Virus record (IMG/VR): IMGVR_UViG_3300006752_000163
Span: 1 to 27,764 of that record
Source of the DNA: a virus
Length of the DNA: 27,764 nt
Strand: one strand, 5' to 3'
Made by a program: the position numbers and the translations under genes. The notes below the pieces were generated by a model that had not been told where the DNA came from, did no database searches, and saw only the letters and a program-made list of their open reading frames with translations. Positions 21,058-27,491 of this stretch are shown piece after piece. How positions within the stretch are numbered: the first letter of the stretch is position 1; every line of letters starts with the position of its first letter.

Positions 21058-21344
21058 TACTTAGTTATTTTCTTAATAAACTGATTGATTTCTTTCTTGC
21101 TTGGAGCGTAGAACTGCATGGGGTCCTGCTGATTTAGTTGTAGTCGAGAGATGATGTCTTGAATCTCATCGCTGGTCATCTCGATGTCGAAGTCGAGAAG
21201 TTCCTCGATGAGTTCATCTTGCTCCTCAATCGTATGGGTGGTTGTTCGGCACAAGCGAGCAGCAAATCGACGAGAGTTGTGATATACGTTGCTGTAGTCG
21301 TTCTCCGGACCACACTCAAACAATTCGTCAATCCAATCAGACAT
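21057..21344 (-). CDS. Hypothetical acidic protein coupled to the SSB-like gene
   Basis: This 95-aa protein begins MSDWIDELFECGPENDYSNVYHNSRRFAARL. It continues with a strongly acidic helical stretch (EEQDELIEELLDFDIEMTSDEIQDIISRL) and ends with a basic tail (KKEINQFIKKITK). The stop shares one base with the SSB-like start. The charge pattern could suit a protein that contacts DNA-binding partners, but no family is recognised. Confidence 0.66.
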   Translation of the reverse strand: MSDWIDELFECGPENDYSNVYHNSRRFAARLCRTTTHTIEEQDELIEELLDFDIEMTSDEIQDIISRLQLNQQDPMQFYAPSKKEINQFIKKITK

Positions 21345-21462
21345 ATCGGTTATTGTTTAGGTCTTTCCACAGGGCCTTGAGAAATCCATAGACAAATCCC
21401 GTCACAAGAAAGATTGTCCAGGCAGTAACAGCATACGTGAAAACCCTGAGAATCGTCGTCAT
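21337..21462 (-). CDS. 41-aa single-pass membrane protein
   Basis: A short frame encodes MTTILRVFTYAVTAWTIF followed by LVTGFVYGFLKALWKDLNNNRYV. There is one hydrophobic segment (about residues 4-28) with a charged, basic-to-polar tail. The start overlaps the upstream stop by four bases (ATGA), and its end overlaps the next gene by eight, so the frame fills an otherwise empty gap. That tight fit supports a real gene. Function is unknown. Confidence 0.66.
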   Translation of the reverse strand: MTTILRVFTYAVTAWTIFLVTGFVYGFLKALWKDLNNNRYV

Positions 21463-21881
21463 GACTCAATCTCGTCTTCCCCATAGACTCCTAATTCGTA
21501 CAGGTCAGCACTCTTCAAGACAGCCCTTGACAGCGCTCTCTTCTCCGCCATAGCGACGGGGTAAGAGTTGCGGCAGTTCTTTGGAGAAGCCTCACCATAC
21601 GTTTCCACAAGGCGCTGTGTCTCCTCCATCTTGCCCGTCTTGACGTTCACCTCTTGGCCTAGCTGAATGGCGATGGCCTTAACAACGTAGAACCCCTTCT
21701 CGACATTGCAGAGAGCAGTCTCAACTTCGTACTGAACAATCAACCCTATTCCGCGTTGAATCTTCTCGATGCCTGTCCTTGTGATGATCACGAATCCTTG
21801 AGGCGCCTTAAAGAAGTCGTCCTTGTTTAGATCGTACTTCTCCGTCAACTCCCGGAATCTTGCCTTTGTGCTATCGTTCAT
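21459..21881 (-). CDS. Possible DNA recombination/annealing protein
   Basis: This 140-aa protein has a beta-rich front (GFVIITRTGIEKIQRG, IVQYEVETALCNVEKGFYVVKAIAIQLG) and a helical end (NSYPVAMAEKRALSRAVLKSADLYELGVYGEDEIES). The order of a KGxYVVKAxA strand, an ETxGEAxPKNC segment and the YPVAMAEKRALSRA helix recurs in phages of Bacteroidota. It resembles ERF/Rad52-type annealing proteins in the Ala/Lys/Arg-rich helix, but that is a weak likeness. Its position beside the SSB-like gene fits a recombination role. Confidence 0.55.
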   Translation of the reverse strand: MNDSTKARFRELTEKYDLNKDDFFKAPQGFVIITRTGIEKIQRGIGLIVQYEVETALCNVEKGFYVVKAIAIQLGQEVNVKTGKMEETQRLVETYGEASPKNCRNSYPVAMAEKRALSRAVLKSADLYELGVYGEDEIES

Positions 21882-22137
21882 ACTTGATGATGTCTTGAAT
21901 CAAATTGCGTGTGTACTCAACCTCTTTGTGGTTCTGCCAAATGTAAGCAGACATGTGGTCGAGGCGCTTCAGTAGCTGATGTATTGCCTTGTCGCCACGC
22001 TTCATCGCGAGCATGTTCTCGCGAGCAGCCTTTATGCGAACCTCGGGAGCGTCGGGGTCAGACTCCAGCCATATCTCAATAGCTGTAGCCCGAGCCCCTA
22101 ACTCCAGAGCAATACGAGTGATATCTACATTAGTCAC
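21871..22137 (-). CDS. Small helical protein (GTG start)
   Basis: This 88-aa, almost wholly helical protein (VDITRIALELGARATAIEIW, RIKAARENMLAMKRG, KAIHQLLKRLDHMSAYIW) starts with GTG at 22137, as no ATG lies near the beginning. It overlaps the upstream gene by eight bases and the downstream one by eleven. It may be a small DNA-associated or structural adaptor. No family is recognised. Confidence 0.6.
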   Translation of the reverse strand: MTNVDITRIALELGARATAIEIWLESDPDAPEVRIKAARENMLAMKRGDKAIHQLLKRLDHMSAYIWQNHKEVEYTRNLIQDIIKYER

Positions 22138-22303
22138 GCTTCTTACGTCGGTCGCCAGTGATGGCGGTAATCAAGACATCGAGGTATCCAAATACCTGAT
22201 TATCGGATTCCGTGGGAGTCAAGTTAACGACGACCTTTCCAAAGGCCATCACCGCGATGAGCAACTCAGGCCAGTGCTCGATAAAAAAATTAGTCTCTTC
22301 CAT
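22130..22303 (-). CDS. 57-aa membrane protein of a recurrent phage type
   Basis: The ATG at 22303 is chosen because the longer frame upstream runs through the coding end of the neighbouring gene. The product has a hydrophobic stretch (WPELLIAVMAFGKVVVNL), then the pattern NLTPTESDNQVFGYLDVLITAI and a basic end (GDRRKKRD). I recall the same NLTP...DN...GxxD motif in small phage proteins lacking assigned function. It could be a holin-like or membrane-associated factor, but it sits in the early strand, not the lysis block. Confidence 0.64.
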   Translation of the reverse strand: MEETNFFIEHWPELLIAVMAFGKVVVNLTPTESDNQVFGYLDVLITAITGDRRKKRD

Positions 22304-22314
22304 AGTTATGGGGT

Positions 22315-22650
22315 TTAGTATTCGTAAAGTTCTCCATTGAGGTCGTAAAGTACAGTGGTCTCTGACTTCATCCCTTTGTCGACGAGCGTAATTATCAACG
22401 CCCAAAGAGGAGTTTTTACACCGTCGATAAAGATAGTGTCAATCCGGGAGTACATAGACGTGTCCTCACGTAACTCGAAATCAATAGGAACACTCCAGGC
22501 GAGACGATCAGGAATCACGCCCATGTTGAGCGAGTCTTGATCCGATCGAATCGAGAACGGGACATTCTTGAAGGTGAGTTTCGAGAAGAACCACTCGTAA
22601 TTATGATGCACTATCAGCGCGAGAGCGGAGGCGATAAGTAAAAGATTCAT
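22315..22650 (-). CDS. Membrane-anchored or exported hypothetical protein
   Basis: The ATG at 22650 gives an N-terminal hydrophobic segment (MNLLLIASALALIV) suited to a membrane anchor or uncleaved signal. It is followed by an approximately 95-residue beta-rich domain (FKNVPFSIRSDQDSLNMGVI, SVPIDFELREDTSMYSRIDTIFIDG). The start lies 50 bases inside the end of the upstream gene, an unusually long overlap for this region. The longer frame beginning at 22707 would hide the hydrophobic start. Function is unknown. Confidence 0.62.
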   Translation of the reverse strand: MNLLLIASALALIVHHNYEWFFSKLTFKNVPFSIRSDQDSLNMGVIPDRLAWSVPIDFELREDTSMYSRIDTIFIDGVKTPLWALIITLVDKGMKSETTVLYDLNGELYEY

Positions 22651-22936
22651 GATGAGCCATTTGCATAAACATTTGAGACAAAGAAGGTGCTTGGGTGTCA
22701 CGGCCACTGAGAGCTACGAGAAACTCGATGCGAGCGAGCGAGTTTTGACAGAGGGTCATGTGGTGACGGAAGCCATCAGCGTCATAGTCGCGAAGTTTGC
22801 GCATATAGAACAGGTGCTTGTGAATCTCAAAGATGTGGGTACACATCTCTCGTGAGTGCTTGTAATCAGCGTCAAGACTCATGTCCTGAGCTCCAACACT
22901 CTTGATCCACTTGAAGATTTTCTCGTCAACCTTCAT
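22601..22936 (-). CDS. Helical hypothetical protein
   Basis: This 111-aa protein begins MKVDEKIFKWIKSVGAQDMS and is rich in His and charged residues (HSREMCTHIFEIHKHLFYMRKL, GFRHHMTLCQNSLARIEFLVAL). The predicted structure is helical. The ATG overlaps the upstream stop by four bases (ATGA), and its last 50 bases overlap the next gene. No family is recognised; the four-helix pattern could serve a protein-protein role. Confidence 0.63.
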   Translation of the reverse strand: MKVDEKIFKWIKSVGAQDMSLDADYKHSREMCTHIFEIHKHLFYMRKLRDYDADGFRHHMTLCQNSLARIEFLVALSGRDTQAPSLSQMFMQMAHHESFTYRLRSRADSAS

Positions 22937-23337
22937 CGCGCCGGGTATTTGAATTTAACCATGCCCCATAGCAGAGAGGTCTCTTCGTAACGATCGGGCA
23001 TCTTCTCCAGGTCACGAATCTTATTCAGGATAGACTGCTCAGTGCGACCAAGAGTCTCACTGATAACCGAGACGTTAACACCTCGCTTGTAATACATCTG
23101 CTTCAGGGAGAGTATCTCTGCCGCTGTCCATCGGCGCTTGTGCTTGCGAGCGGCATCGCTTGATGAAGGAAGGTCCTGACCCTTAGTGATTCCAAGCTGA
23201 CTCTTTTTCTGAGCAACTTGAATTGCGCTCTTGCCAAGCATACTCCCGATGTCTTTGTTCGAGAGACCTTGTTTGTTGAGCTTAATCAGCATCTGCACTT
23301 CTGCACCGCTGAACTTTTGATAATTACGCTTTTTCAT
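22933..23337 (-). CDS. DNA-binding protein with two helix-turn-helix (Myb/SANT-like) units
   Basis: This 134-aa basic protein has two similar units. The first is YQKFSGAEVQMLIKLNKQ with GLSNKDIGSMLGKSAIQVAQK (about residues 5-43). The second is RRWTAAEILSLKQMYYKRG with VNVSVISETLGRTEQSILNKI (about 68-108). Each has an aromatic opening and an L-G-x-[ST]-x-x-x-[IV] recognition helix, as in Myb/homeodomain-like DNA-binding modules. It is joined to neighbours by ATGA overlaps. It is a good candidate transcription regulator or origin-binding protein of the phage; the target site is unknown. Confidence 0.76.
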   Translation of the reverse strand: MKKRNYQKFSGAEVQMLIKLNKQGLSNKDIGSMLGKSAIQVAQKKSQLGITKGQDLPSSSDAARKHKRRWTAAEILSLKQMYYKRGVNVSVISETLGRTEQSILNKIRDLEKMPDRYEETSLLWGMVKFKYPAR

Positions 23338-23702
23338 ACGTCATAGATTTTGCCGTCTTTGTAGACAGGGATGGAAATATACTTAGAAGGTTTGTCATGA
23401 GCAGTAGTCTTGAACCCAACGCGGAGTTGCCAAATGCTTTCTCCGTTGGAATTGTACGGGAGGATGTCGCAACTGAGACGACCGGGAACTTTGCGGTAGT
23501 GCTCGTCGAACATAGGCTCGGCACGCAGAGTGTCCCAATACCTGCGATTAGGCTTTCCCTTGAGGAAGCCCTCACGCAGAACCATGAGACGCTTAGGGAT
23601 GGGTGCAGTGTCTTTCTTACGGACACCCCTCCCAAGAACCCACAATATTACGTAAAGCAGCCACGCCTTGCAGATGAAGATACCTAGCTCGATAGGGCTC
23701 AT
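23334..23702 (-). CDS. Membrane-anchored hypothetical protein
   Basis: This 122-aa protein begins with a transmembrane segment (about residues 8-24, IFICKAWLLYVILWVLG), then a basic stop-transfer (RGVRKK), and a soluble region of about 95 residues with Pro, Arg and Tyr (KRLMVLREGFLKGKPNRRYW, YISIPVYKDGKIYDV). The positive charges after the helix suggest an N-out/C-in arrangement. It overlaps both neighbours by four bases. Function is unknown. Confidence 0.65.
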   Translation of the reverse strand: MSPIELGIFICKAWLLYVILWVLGRGVRKKDTAPIPKRLMVLREGFLKGKPNRRYWDTLRAEPMFDEHYRKVPGRLSCDILPYNSNGESIWQLRVGFKTTAHDKPSKYISIPVYKDGKIYDV

Positions 23703-24316
23703 ATCAGATCGTGTTGAATGTAATCACCCATGTCATGACGGTGCTTGTAAGATTGCAGCAGGTCACGACGTACAAGCGTGCCATACAAGTTGTGCTTGGC
23801 TACCTTCCAGTAAGTAGCCGAACCCTTGTCCAGCTCTATGGTGAAGGATGAGATTATCTCGTCTTGCACATCTTCCATGGCGTCAAACGCTTTGTCAAAA
23901 GTCTCATGCCACTTGTCAGATAGCCAGTTGTACTCATTGTACTCCTTAGTCACCATTGCATAGTCAGCAAGGTCTATTCGGGCGTCGACGTATTGATTCA
24001 GAGGCTTTAGGACATTGGTGTAGCTGTTGTACGTCACCCACTCTGGGTAGAGGTACTCTTTACGTCTATCGCTGAAGAGCTGATCCTCGACGCGATGAAC
24101 ACTCATCACCATCTTTTCAGTCTTGTCTTTACTCAGGAAAGAAAGACCCATCAGGTCCCCATCCTCGACGACTCTGGAGCATTGCTTCAGTCCTTTGTTA
24201 AGATACTTTTCTCCATACTGATGGATGTCAGTTCTTGCGTGGCCGTAGGTGGGCCACATCTTAATCGTGGGTTTGTCCCCACGATGAGCGCAGTGTACGC
24301 TGAAGTATATAGGCAT
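23699..24316 (-). CDS. Hypothetical protein, 205 aa
   Basis: The product is Tyr-, Asp- and Lys-rich (PIYFSVHCAHRGDKPTIKMW, SYTNVLKPLNQYVDARIDLADY) with a helical middle (HETFDKAFDAMEDVQDEIISSF) and a basic end. The start ATG follows an A-rich leader lacking a clear Shine-Dalgarno match at normal distance; the nearby hairpin copy ends about 15 bases upstream. No motif or family is recognised. Confidence 0.63.
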   Translation of the reverse strand: MPIYFSVHCAHRGDKPTIKMWPTYGHARTDIHQYGEKYLNKGLKQCSRVVEDGDLMGLSFLSKDKTEKMVMSVHRVEDQLFSDRRKEYLYPEWVTYNSYTNVLKPLNQYVDARIDLADYAMVTKEYNEYNWLSDKWHETFDKAFDAMEDVQDEIISSFTIELDKGSATYWKVAKHNLYGTLVRRDLLQSYKHRHDMGDYIQHDLI

Positions 24317-24330
24317 AGGTTTTTGGTTTT

Positions 24331-24346
24331 TTCTCCTCGGGGAGAA
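24331..24346 (-). repeat. 16-nt hairpin, copy 2 (loop CCGA)
   Basis: On the - strand the sequence is TAA, then TTCTCC-CCGA-GGAGAA, then a run of A. The 6-bp stem is identical to the copy at 16989-17004 and only one loop base differs. It lies directly after the stop of the upstream leftward gene and before the A-rich leader of the next. An RNA processing, stability or translation-control element is possible. Confidence 0.75.
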
Positions 24347-24610
24347 TTATGGAATATGTGATTCGTAGATTTCAAGCTCAAGGTCCGACTTGTCCAGGAT
24401 GAAGCAATACAGGTCGCTCCATGCAATCGAGACGTCCGGCGAATGAGGAGTGCGAACGAGAACATCAATCACCTCGACCTCATCCTCGTCGTGAGGAACA
24501 AAGTGAGGGTCAGAGGACTTCACGCCCACATGGTAGTGGTATATCGCAACAATCTCGTGCTCGCCGAAAGCGTCGGTGTGTTTCTCGGTGGTGTATTCAT
24601 ACCGTGTCAT
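24347..24610 (-). CDS. Small acidic hypothetical protein
   Basis: The ATG at 24610 is preferred; the longer frame runs through the upstream gene in another frame. The 87-aa product (MTRYEYTTEKHTDAFGEHE, IVAIYHYHVGVKSSDP, EDEVEVIDVLVRTPHSPDV) is acidic and beta-rich and ends LELEIYESHIP. It overlaps the upstream gene by 14 bases, and its stop is followed at once by hairpin copy 2. Function is not recognised. Confidence 0.62.
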   Translation of the reverse strand: MTRYEYTTEKHTDAFGEHEIVAIYHYHVGVKSSDPHFVPHDEDEVEVIDVLVRTPHSPDVSIAWSDLYCFILDKSDLELEIYESHIP

Positions 24611-24827
24611 AGCAGTATTCTTTAAGCTGTGTGACGCCATAGCACGTGACGCTCCAAGGAGAGCCGTTCTCTTTGAACTTTCTTGATAAGCCCTCAAGTT
24701 TCCGGTACAGCTTTGTTGCGTGAGGCATCTTGCAAACTTGACTGCCAATGTTGAAGTGACGAACTTCTCCTGTCTCACGGTTCTTTGCGTCGTAGTGGAA
24801 GACCCACTCTTTCTGTTCCCAAATCAT
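24597..24827 (-). CDS. Small hypothetical protein
   Basis: This 76-aa protein begins MIWEQKEWVFHYDAKNRETG. It has a beta-rich opening followed by a basic helix (MPHATKLYRKLEGLSRKFKE) and a short C-terminal strand (WSVTCYGVTQLKEYCYDTV). It lies ten bases after the ParB-like gene in the same direction, so the two probably share a transcript. No family is recognised. Confidence 0.6.
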   Translation of the reverse strand: MIWEQKEWVFHYDAKNRETGEVRHFNIGSQVCKMPHATKLYRKLEGLSRKFKENGSPWSVTCYGVTQLKEYCYDTV

Positions 24828-24837
24828 GTCTTAGTTT

Positions 24838-25572
24838 TTAGTAGCTGCTCGGGAGGTCGTCAGCATTCAAGCGACCCGCTCTCAGACCTTTGTTGTAAAA
24901 GCGAACGAAGTGTCGCGCCCAATTATCTTTGCCGCTCTGATTCAGGATGCTCTCGAAGTTCTGATCCAATGCACGGAACAATCGGTCGAGGTTGAAACCA
25001 TCGAGCTTTCTCATGTCTACGACCGCCATCAGCACAGCCTTACTCGTGAAGGATGAGTTCATCTTGCCGTAAGCAATCAGCTTTTTGAGGATGCGCTCCT
25101 TCTCAGGAGTCATCTCATAGACATACTTGCCGCTTGTGACAACCTTCGTGTGAGCACCTTCGTTCTCAGAGAGGAGGGCGCAGATAGAAGTCATCTTGTG
25201 CGGCCTGAACTTTTCTCCAGCTTCGCGCAACCTGATGTAGTTCTCGTTGCCTCCGGTAGCATAGTAATGAATCCAATCACTCATTCTCCAGGCCAACTGA
25301 TGTGCGTTCATCTCTGCGACATCAGCAATCGACATGTTCTTCTGAATGTAGGAGAGCTTGACGGGATTCTTGGCCGCCTTGTTGATGAGCCGGATAGCTT
25401 CTACCCTGTGCTGACCATCGAGGATAACATTCTTCTTTGAGACGGTGATAGGAACCTTCAAACCGACTCGCTTGATAGACTCTGCGAGACGGCGTACCGC
25501 TCCGCGATTTACGTACCTGTTCTGCTCGTGAAAACTGAACTGGTCGAGGTTGGTGGTGTAGTTAATATTCAT
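24838..25572 (-). CDS. ParB/sulfiredoxin-domain protein
   Basis: This 244-aa protein opens with a ParB-type domain (about residues 10-65): NRGAVRRLAESIKRVGLKVPITVSKKNVILDGQHRVEAIRL. It includes the conserved DGQHR box that binds nucleotide in ParB-family proteins. The remainder is helical (QLAWRMSDWIHYYATGGNENY, SKAVLMAVVDMRKLDGF) and differs from chromosomal ParB, so a partition role is unproven. Phage relatives often act as DNA-modification or regulatory factors. Its ATG overlaps the upstream stop by four bases. Confidence 0.82.
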   Translation of the reverse strand: MNINYTTNLDQFSFHEQNRYVNRGAVRRLAESIKRVGLKVPITVSKKNVILDGQHRVEAIRLINKAAKNPVKLSYIQKNMSIADVAEMNAHQLAWRMSDWIHYYATGGNENYIRLREAGEKFRPHKMTSICALLSENEGAHTKVVTSGKYVYEMTPEKERILKKLIAYGKMNSSFTSKAVLMAVVDMRKLDGFNLDRLFRALDQNFESILNQSGKDNWARHFVRFYNKGLRAGRLNADDLPSSY

Positions 25573-25790
25573 TGCTTTGAGTTTTCATATTTGTCAATGA
25601 GAGATTCGAGGTGTTCTTCAGGGAGATTGTAGAGCTTCAGTTTCTTCGCTTCAATGGAAGGGGCGACAAAGGTAGGACCTCCATCGCCATCATTCCAAAT
25701 CTCTACGTTACTCATGTTTGTTTGGCATTCATATCCGATACCTCGACGAGTTTCAAAGTACCTGACGCTTGTTACTTGTAGGTCTTTCAT
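25569..25790 (-). CDS. Small hypothetical protein
   Basis: The ATG at 25790 is preferred to the GTG at 25814, which would overlap the neighbouring gene; it leaves a 7-base gap. The 73-aa product (MKDLQVTSVRYFETRRGIGY, NVEIWNDGDGGPTFVAPSI, KLKLYNLPEEHLESLIDKY) is a beta-strand region with a C-terminal helix. It is coupled to the ParB-like gene by an ATGA overlap. Function is unknown. Confidence 0.6.
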   Translation of the reverse strand: MKDLQVTSVRYFETRRGIGYECQTNMSNVEIWNDGDGGPTFVAPSIEAKKLKLYNLPEEHLESLIDKYENSKQ

Positions 25791-25797
25791 AGTAATG

Positions 25798-26316
25798 TTA
25801 TTTCTTTTTGTCACACTTAGAGGGGTCGTAGATTCTTACACACCAGTCAGATTCTGATTTGTGTCTGTCATCAATGGTCGAGTCGTACAACTTAGCGCGG
25901 AGTTTGACCTCCTCCTTATCGACTTGGACTTCGAGATGCTCGACCTGCACCACGACATCTTCCTCACGGAATACACGAGCCCTTACGCCGTTGTTCGCAA
26001 AGAACTCGACGCACTTCTCTTGGTCCGTCATGTTCGGGCAGTAGAAGGGGTCGAAGTCGTAGGTGATAGCACCCTCATCATTGGCTGTGACATCCTCGTC
26101 ACTGAGTATGTTGATACCTTCAATCTCGTAGTTGGTATTGACTGTTCCTTTGTCAGTCCATACGGGGTAGATGGAAGCGCGAACTTGTCGCTCCTCGTAG
26201 TCAACAAAGACGTTGACGTCAAGGAATTGAGAGAGGCCGTACCACGCGTCCCCTCCGTCGATTTTGTCAATCGGCAACTCGATCGTGCCGAATAGTTCTG
26301 ATTTAATTCTTAGCAT
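25798..26316 (-). CDS. Acidic beta-rich hypothetical protein
   Basis: This 172-aa protein begins MLRIKSELFGTIELPIDKID. It is strongly acidic with alternating strands (VNVFVDYEERQVRASIYPVW, EEDVVVQVEHLEVQVDKEEV) and ends in a Lys-rich tail (YDPSKCDKKK). Acidic small proteins expressed early are sometimes DNA mimics or inhibitors of host nucleases, but nothing here proves that. No family is recognised. Confidence 0.6.
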   Translation of the reverse strand: MLRIKSELFGTIELPIDKIDGGDAWYGLSQFLDVNVFVDYEERQVRASIYPVWTDKGTVNTNYEIEGINILSDEDVTANDEGAITYDFDPFYCPNMTDQEKCVEFFANNGVRARVFREEDVVVQVEHLEVQVDKEEVKLRAKLYDSTIDDRHKSESDWCVRIYDPSKCDKKK

Positions 26317-26325
26317 AATAGTTTT

Positions 26326-26652
26326 TTATGAGTAAAAATATCCTTGGGCCGGGCAATTCTCAGGAGCATCGCCATTGTAGTAGTCACCGCACCTTGAGAG
26401 CGAGGGCGACTTGTGAGGTTCGACGCTGAACGATAGCTCGATACCTGCATCGCGACACCCAGACCCACCGTTCATCTCATCGAGAAGTTCGTAGAAGTCC
26501 TTGCCGCCAAACACGCCGTAGCCTTCGTAGTCCTCCTCTCGCCACCGGTTACCTTTGTCGTCAGTCATGGTGACTGAGAACACGGGCTCGATAGAATAAG
26601 AGTTACAGATACTCTCGCCTGTGTCTTGTGTAATCCAACTGAAAAATCCCAT
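26326..26652 (-). CDS. GFFSWITQDTGESI-type phage protein, unknown function
   Basis: The ATG at 26652 is chosen because it begins with MGFFSWITQDTGESICNSYS, a highly characteristic start that I recognise from small proteins of many Bacteroidota phages. The upstream extension lies in another gene's reading region. The 108-aa product continues with EDYEGYGVFGGKDFYELLDEMNGG and ends CPAQGYFYS. The conserved Tyr/Gly motifs suggest a defined fold. Its biochemical role is unknown to me. Confidence 0.74.
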   Translation of the reverse strand: MGFFSWITQDTGESICNSYSIEPVFSVTMTDDKGNRWREEDYEGYGVFGGKDFYELLDEMNGGSGCRDAGIELSFSVEPHKSPSLSRCGDYYNGDAPENCPAQGYFYS

Positions 26653-26654
26653 AT

Positions 26655-26876
26655 TTAATGTTTTGAATTTGATAAATAGCTTGACATACTGATTTCGTAG
26701 CGAGTATTGATGACGCCTCGGATAACCGAGGGCTTTCGAGGAGAAGCCTTGTGCTCTTCCGCAAGATGTATCGTTTGTTCCGGCTCTCGCAGTCGCAGGA
26801 ATTGAATCTTGATGTGTATGTTGACGTCGTTCTTGAATAGTCGACACAAATAGTCAAAGGCTTCCTTGTCGTTCAT
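26655..26876 (-). CDS. Small hypothetical protein
   Basis: This 73-aa protein begins MNDKEAFDYLCRLFKNDVNI. A helix is followed by a basic strand region (HIKIQFLRLREPEQTIHLAEE, KPSVIRGVINTRYEISMSSY). It overlaps the upstream stop by four bases (ATGA) and ends two bases before the next start. No family is recognised. Confidence 0.58.
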   Translation of the reverse strand: MNDKEAFDYLCRLFKNDVNIHIKIQFLRLREPEQTIHLAEEHKASPRKPSVIRGVINTRYEISMSSYLSNSKH

Positions 26877-27205
26877 GTGTTTTGAATTTCGCAGTGTATT
26901 TCTGTTCCGTCGGAAAGGTAGTTAACCTCGTCATCTAATTCGCATTCCCATGTCGTCCAATACAACATGTCCATGTTGAAGGCGAACTCAAGCCAGTCGT
27001 CGGTTGAGTAGTTGGTGTACATCTCGATGCGGTCGGCCTCATTGCTCTTGGGGTCGAGCACTCCGCCGGAGCACGTCTCCTCTGAGATAAGCCAAGCGAC
27101 AGCGTCATGAGCGTACTTGAAGTAGGCCGCCCCGTCATAGGCGACCCACCCCGAGTTCATGCCCTCTCCTGTGAAAGAGCACTTGCGTGGGAATATCTGT
27201 GTCAT
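26873..27205 (-). CDS. Hypothetical protein with CSFTGEGMNSGW motif
   Basis: This 110-aa protein begins MTQIFPRKCSFTGEGMNSGW, then VAYDGAAYFKYAHDAVAWLI, with several further Trp and Glu residues. The CxxTGxGMxxGWV...YFKY motif recurs in small phage proteins of Bacteroidota, and a single Cys near the start might join a metal site with later Cys residues (positions about 45, 88, 105). Role unknown. It is coupled to the next gene by an ATGA overlap. Confidence 0.66.
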   Translation of the reverse strand: MTQIFPRKCSFTGEGMNSGWVAYDGAAYFKYAHDAVAWLISEETCSGGVLDPKSNEADRIEMYTNYSTDDWLEFAFNMDMLYWTTWECELDDEVNYLSDGTEIHCEIQNT

Positions 27206-27215
27206 AATTTAGGTA

Positions 27216-27491
27216 TTAGATGTGTCCAACATTGCGTTCACCGAAGTGTGACTCCATATCCTGCGCAACCTTGTGGTCGTCATCGAACTCCAGGCGAATG
27301 AAGAACTCATCATCGGTGCGGTCGAGATTGTTAATCACATATAACCAATAGTGCTCCGGCACGAACCTGCCTTGGGAATCACGAAGCTCAATCATTTCAT
27401 ACTTATTGCGGCGATTGTAACTCCGGATGATGTCCTTGATTTCTCGCTTGGCTTCTTTGAGCTCTGAAGGATGGATCATAATATCAATCAT
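27216..27491 (-). CDS. Small hypothetical protein
   Basis: This 91-aa protein begins MIDIMIHPSELKEAKREIKD. An N-terminal helix is followed by short strands (MIELRDSQGRFVPEHYWLYV, EFFIRLEFDDDHKVAQDMES). The ATG at 27491 overlaps the upstream stop by four bases; an alternative ATG four codons in would lose this overlap. No family is recognised. Confidence 0.58.
   Translation of the reverse strand: MIDIMIHPSELKEAKREIKDIIRSYNRRNKYEMIELRDSQGRFVPEHYWLYVINNLDRTDDEFFIRLEFDDDHKVAQDMESHFGERNVGHI

Noticed and set aside
23324-23635. 103-aa reverse-strand frame overlapping the membrane-anchored protein
   Set aside because: It is Ser/Thr-rich in an alternative frame of 23334-23702, which has a transmembrane segment and coupled overlaps on both sides.
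24611-24778. N-terminal extension of the gene ending at 24347
   Set aside because: It runs through most of the upstream 76-aa gene and is low in expected protein character; the ATG at 24610 gives a normal short overlap.
26653-26847. N-terminal extension of the GFFSWITQDTGESI protein
   Set aside because: The extension overlaps the neighbouring gene in another frame, and the characteristic family start is at 26652.
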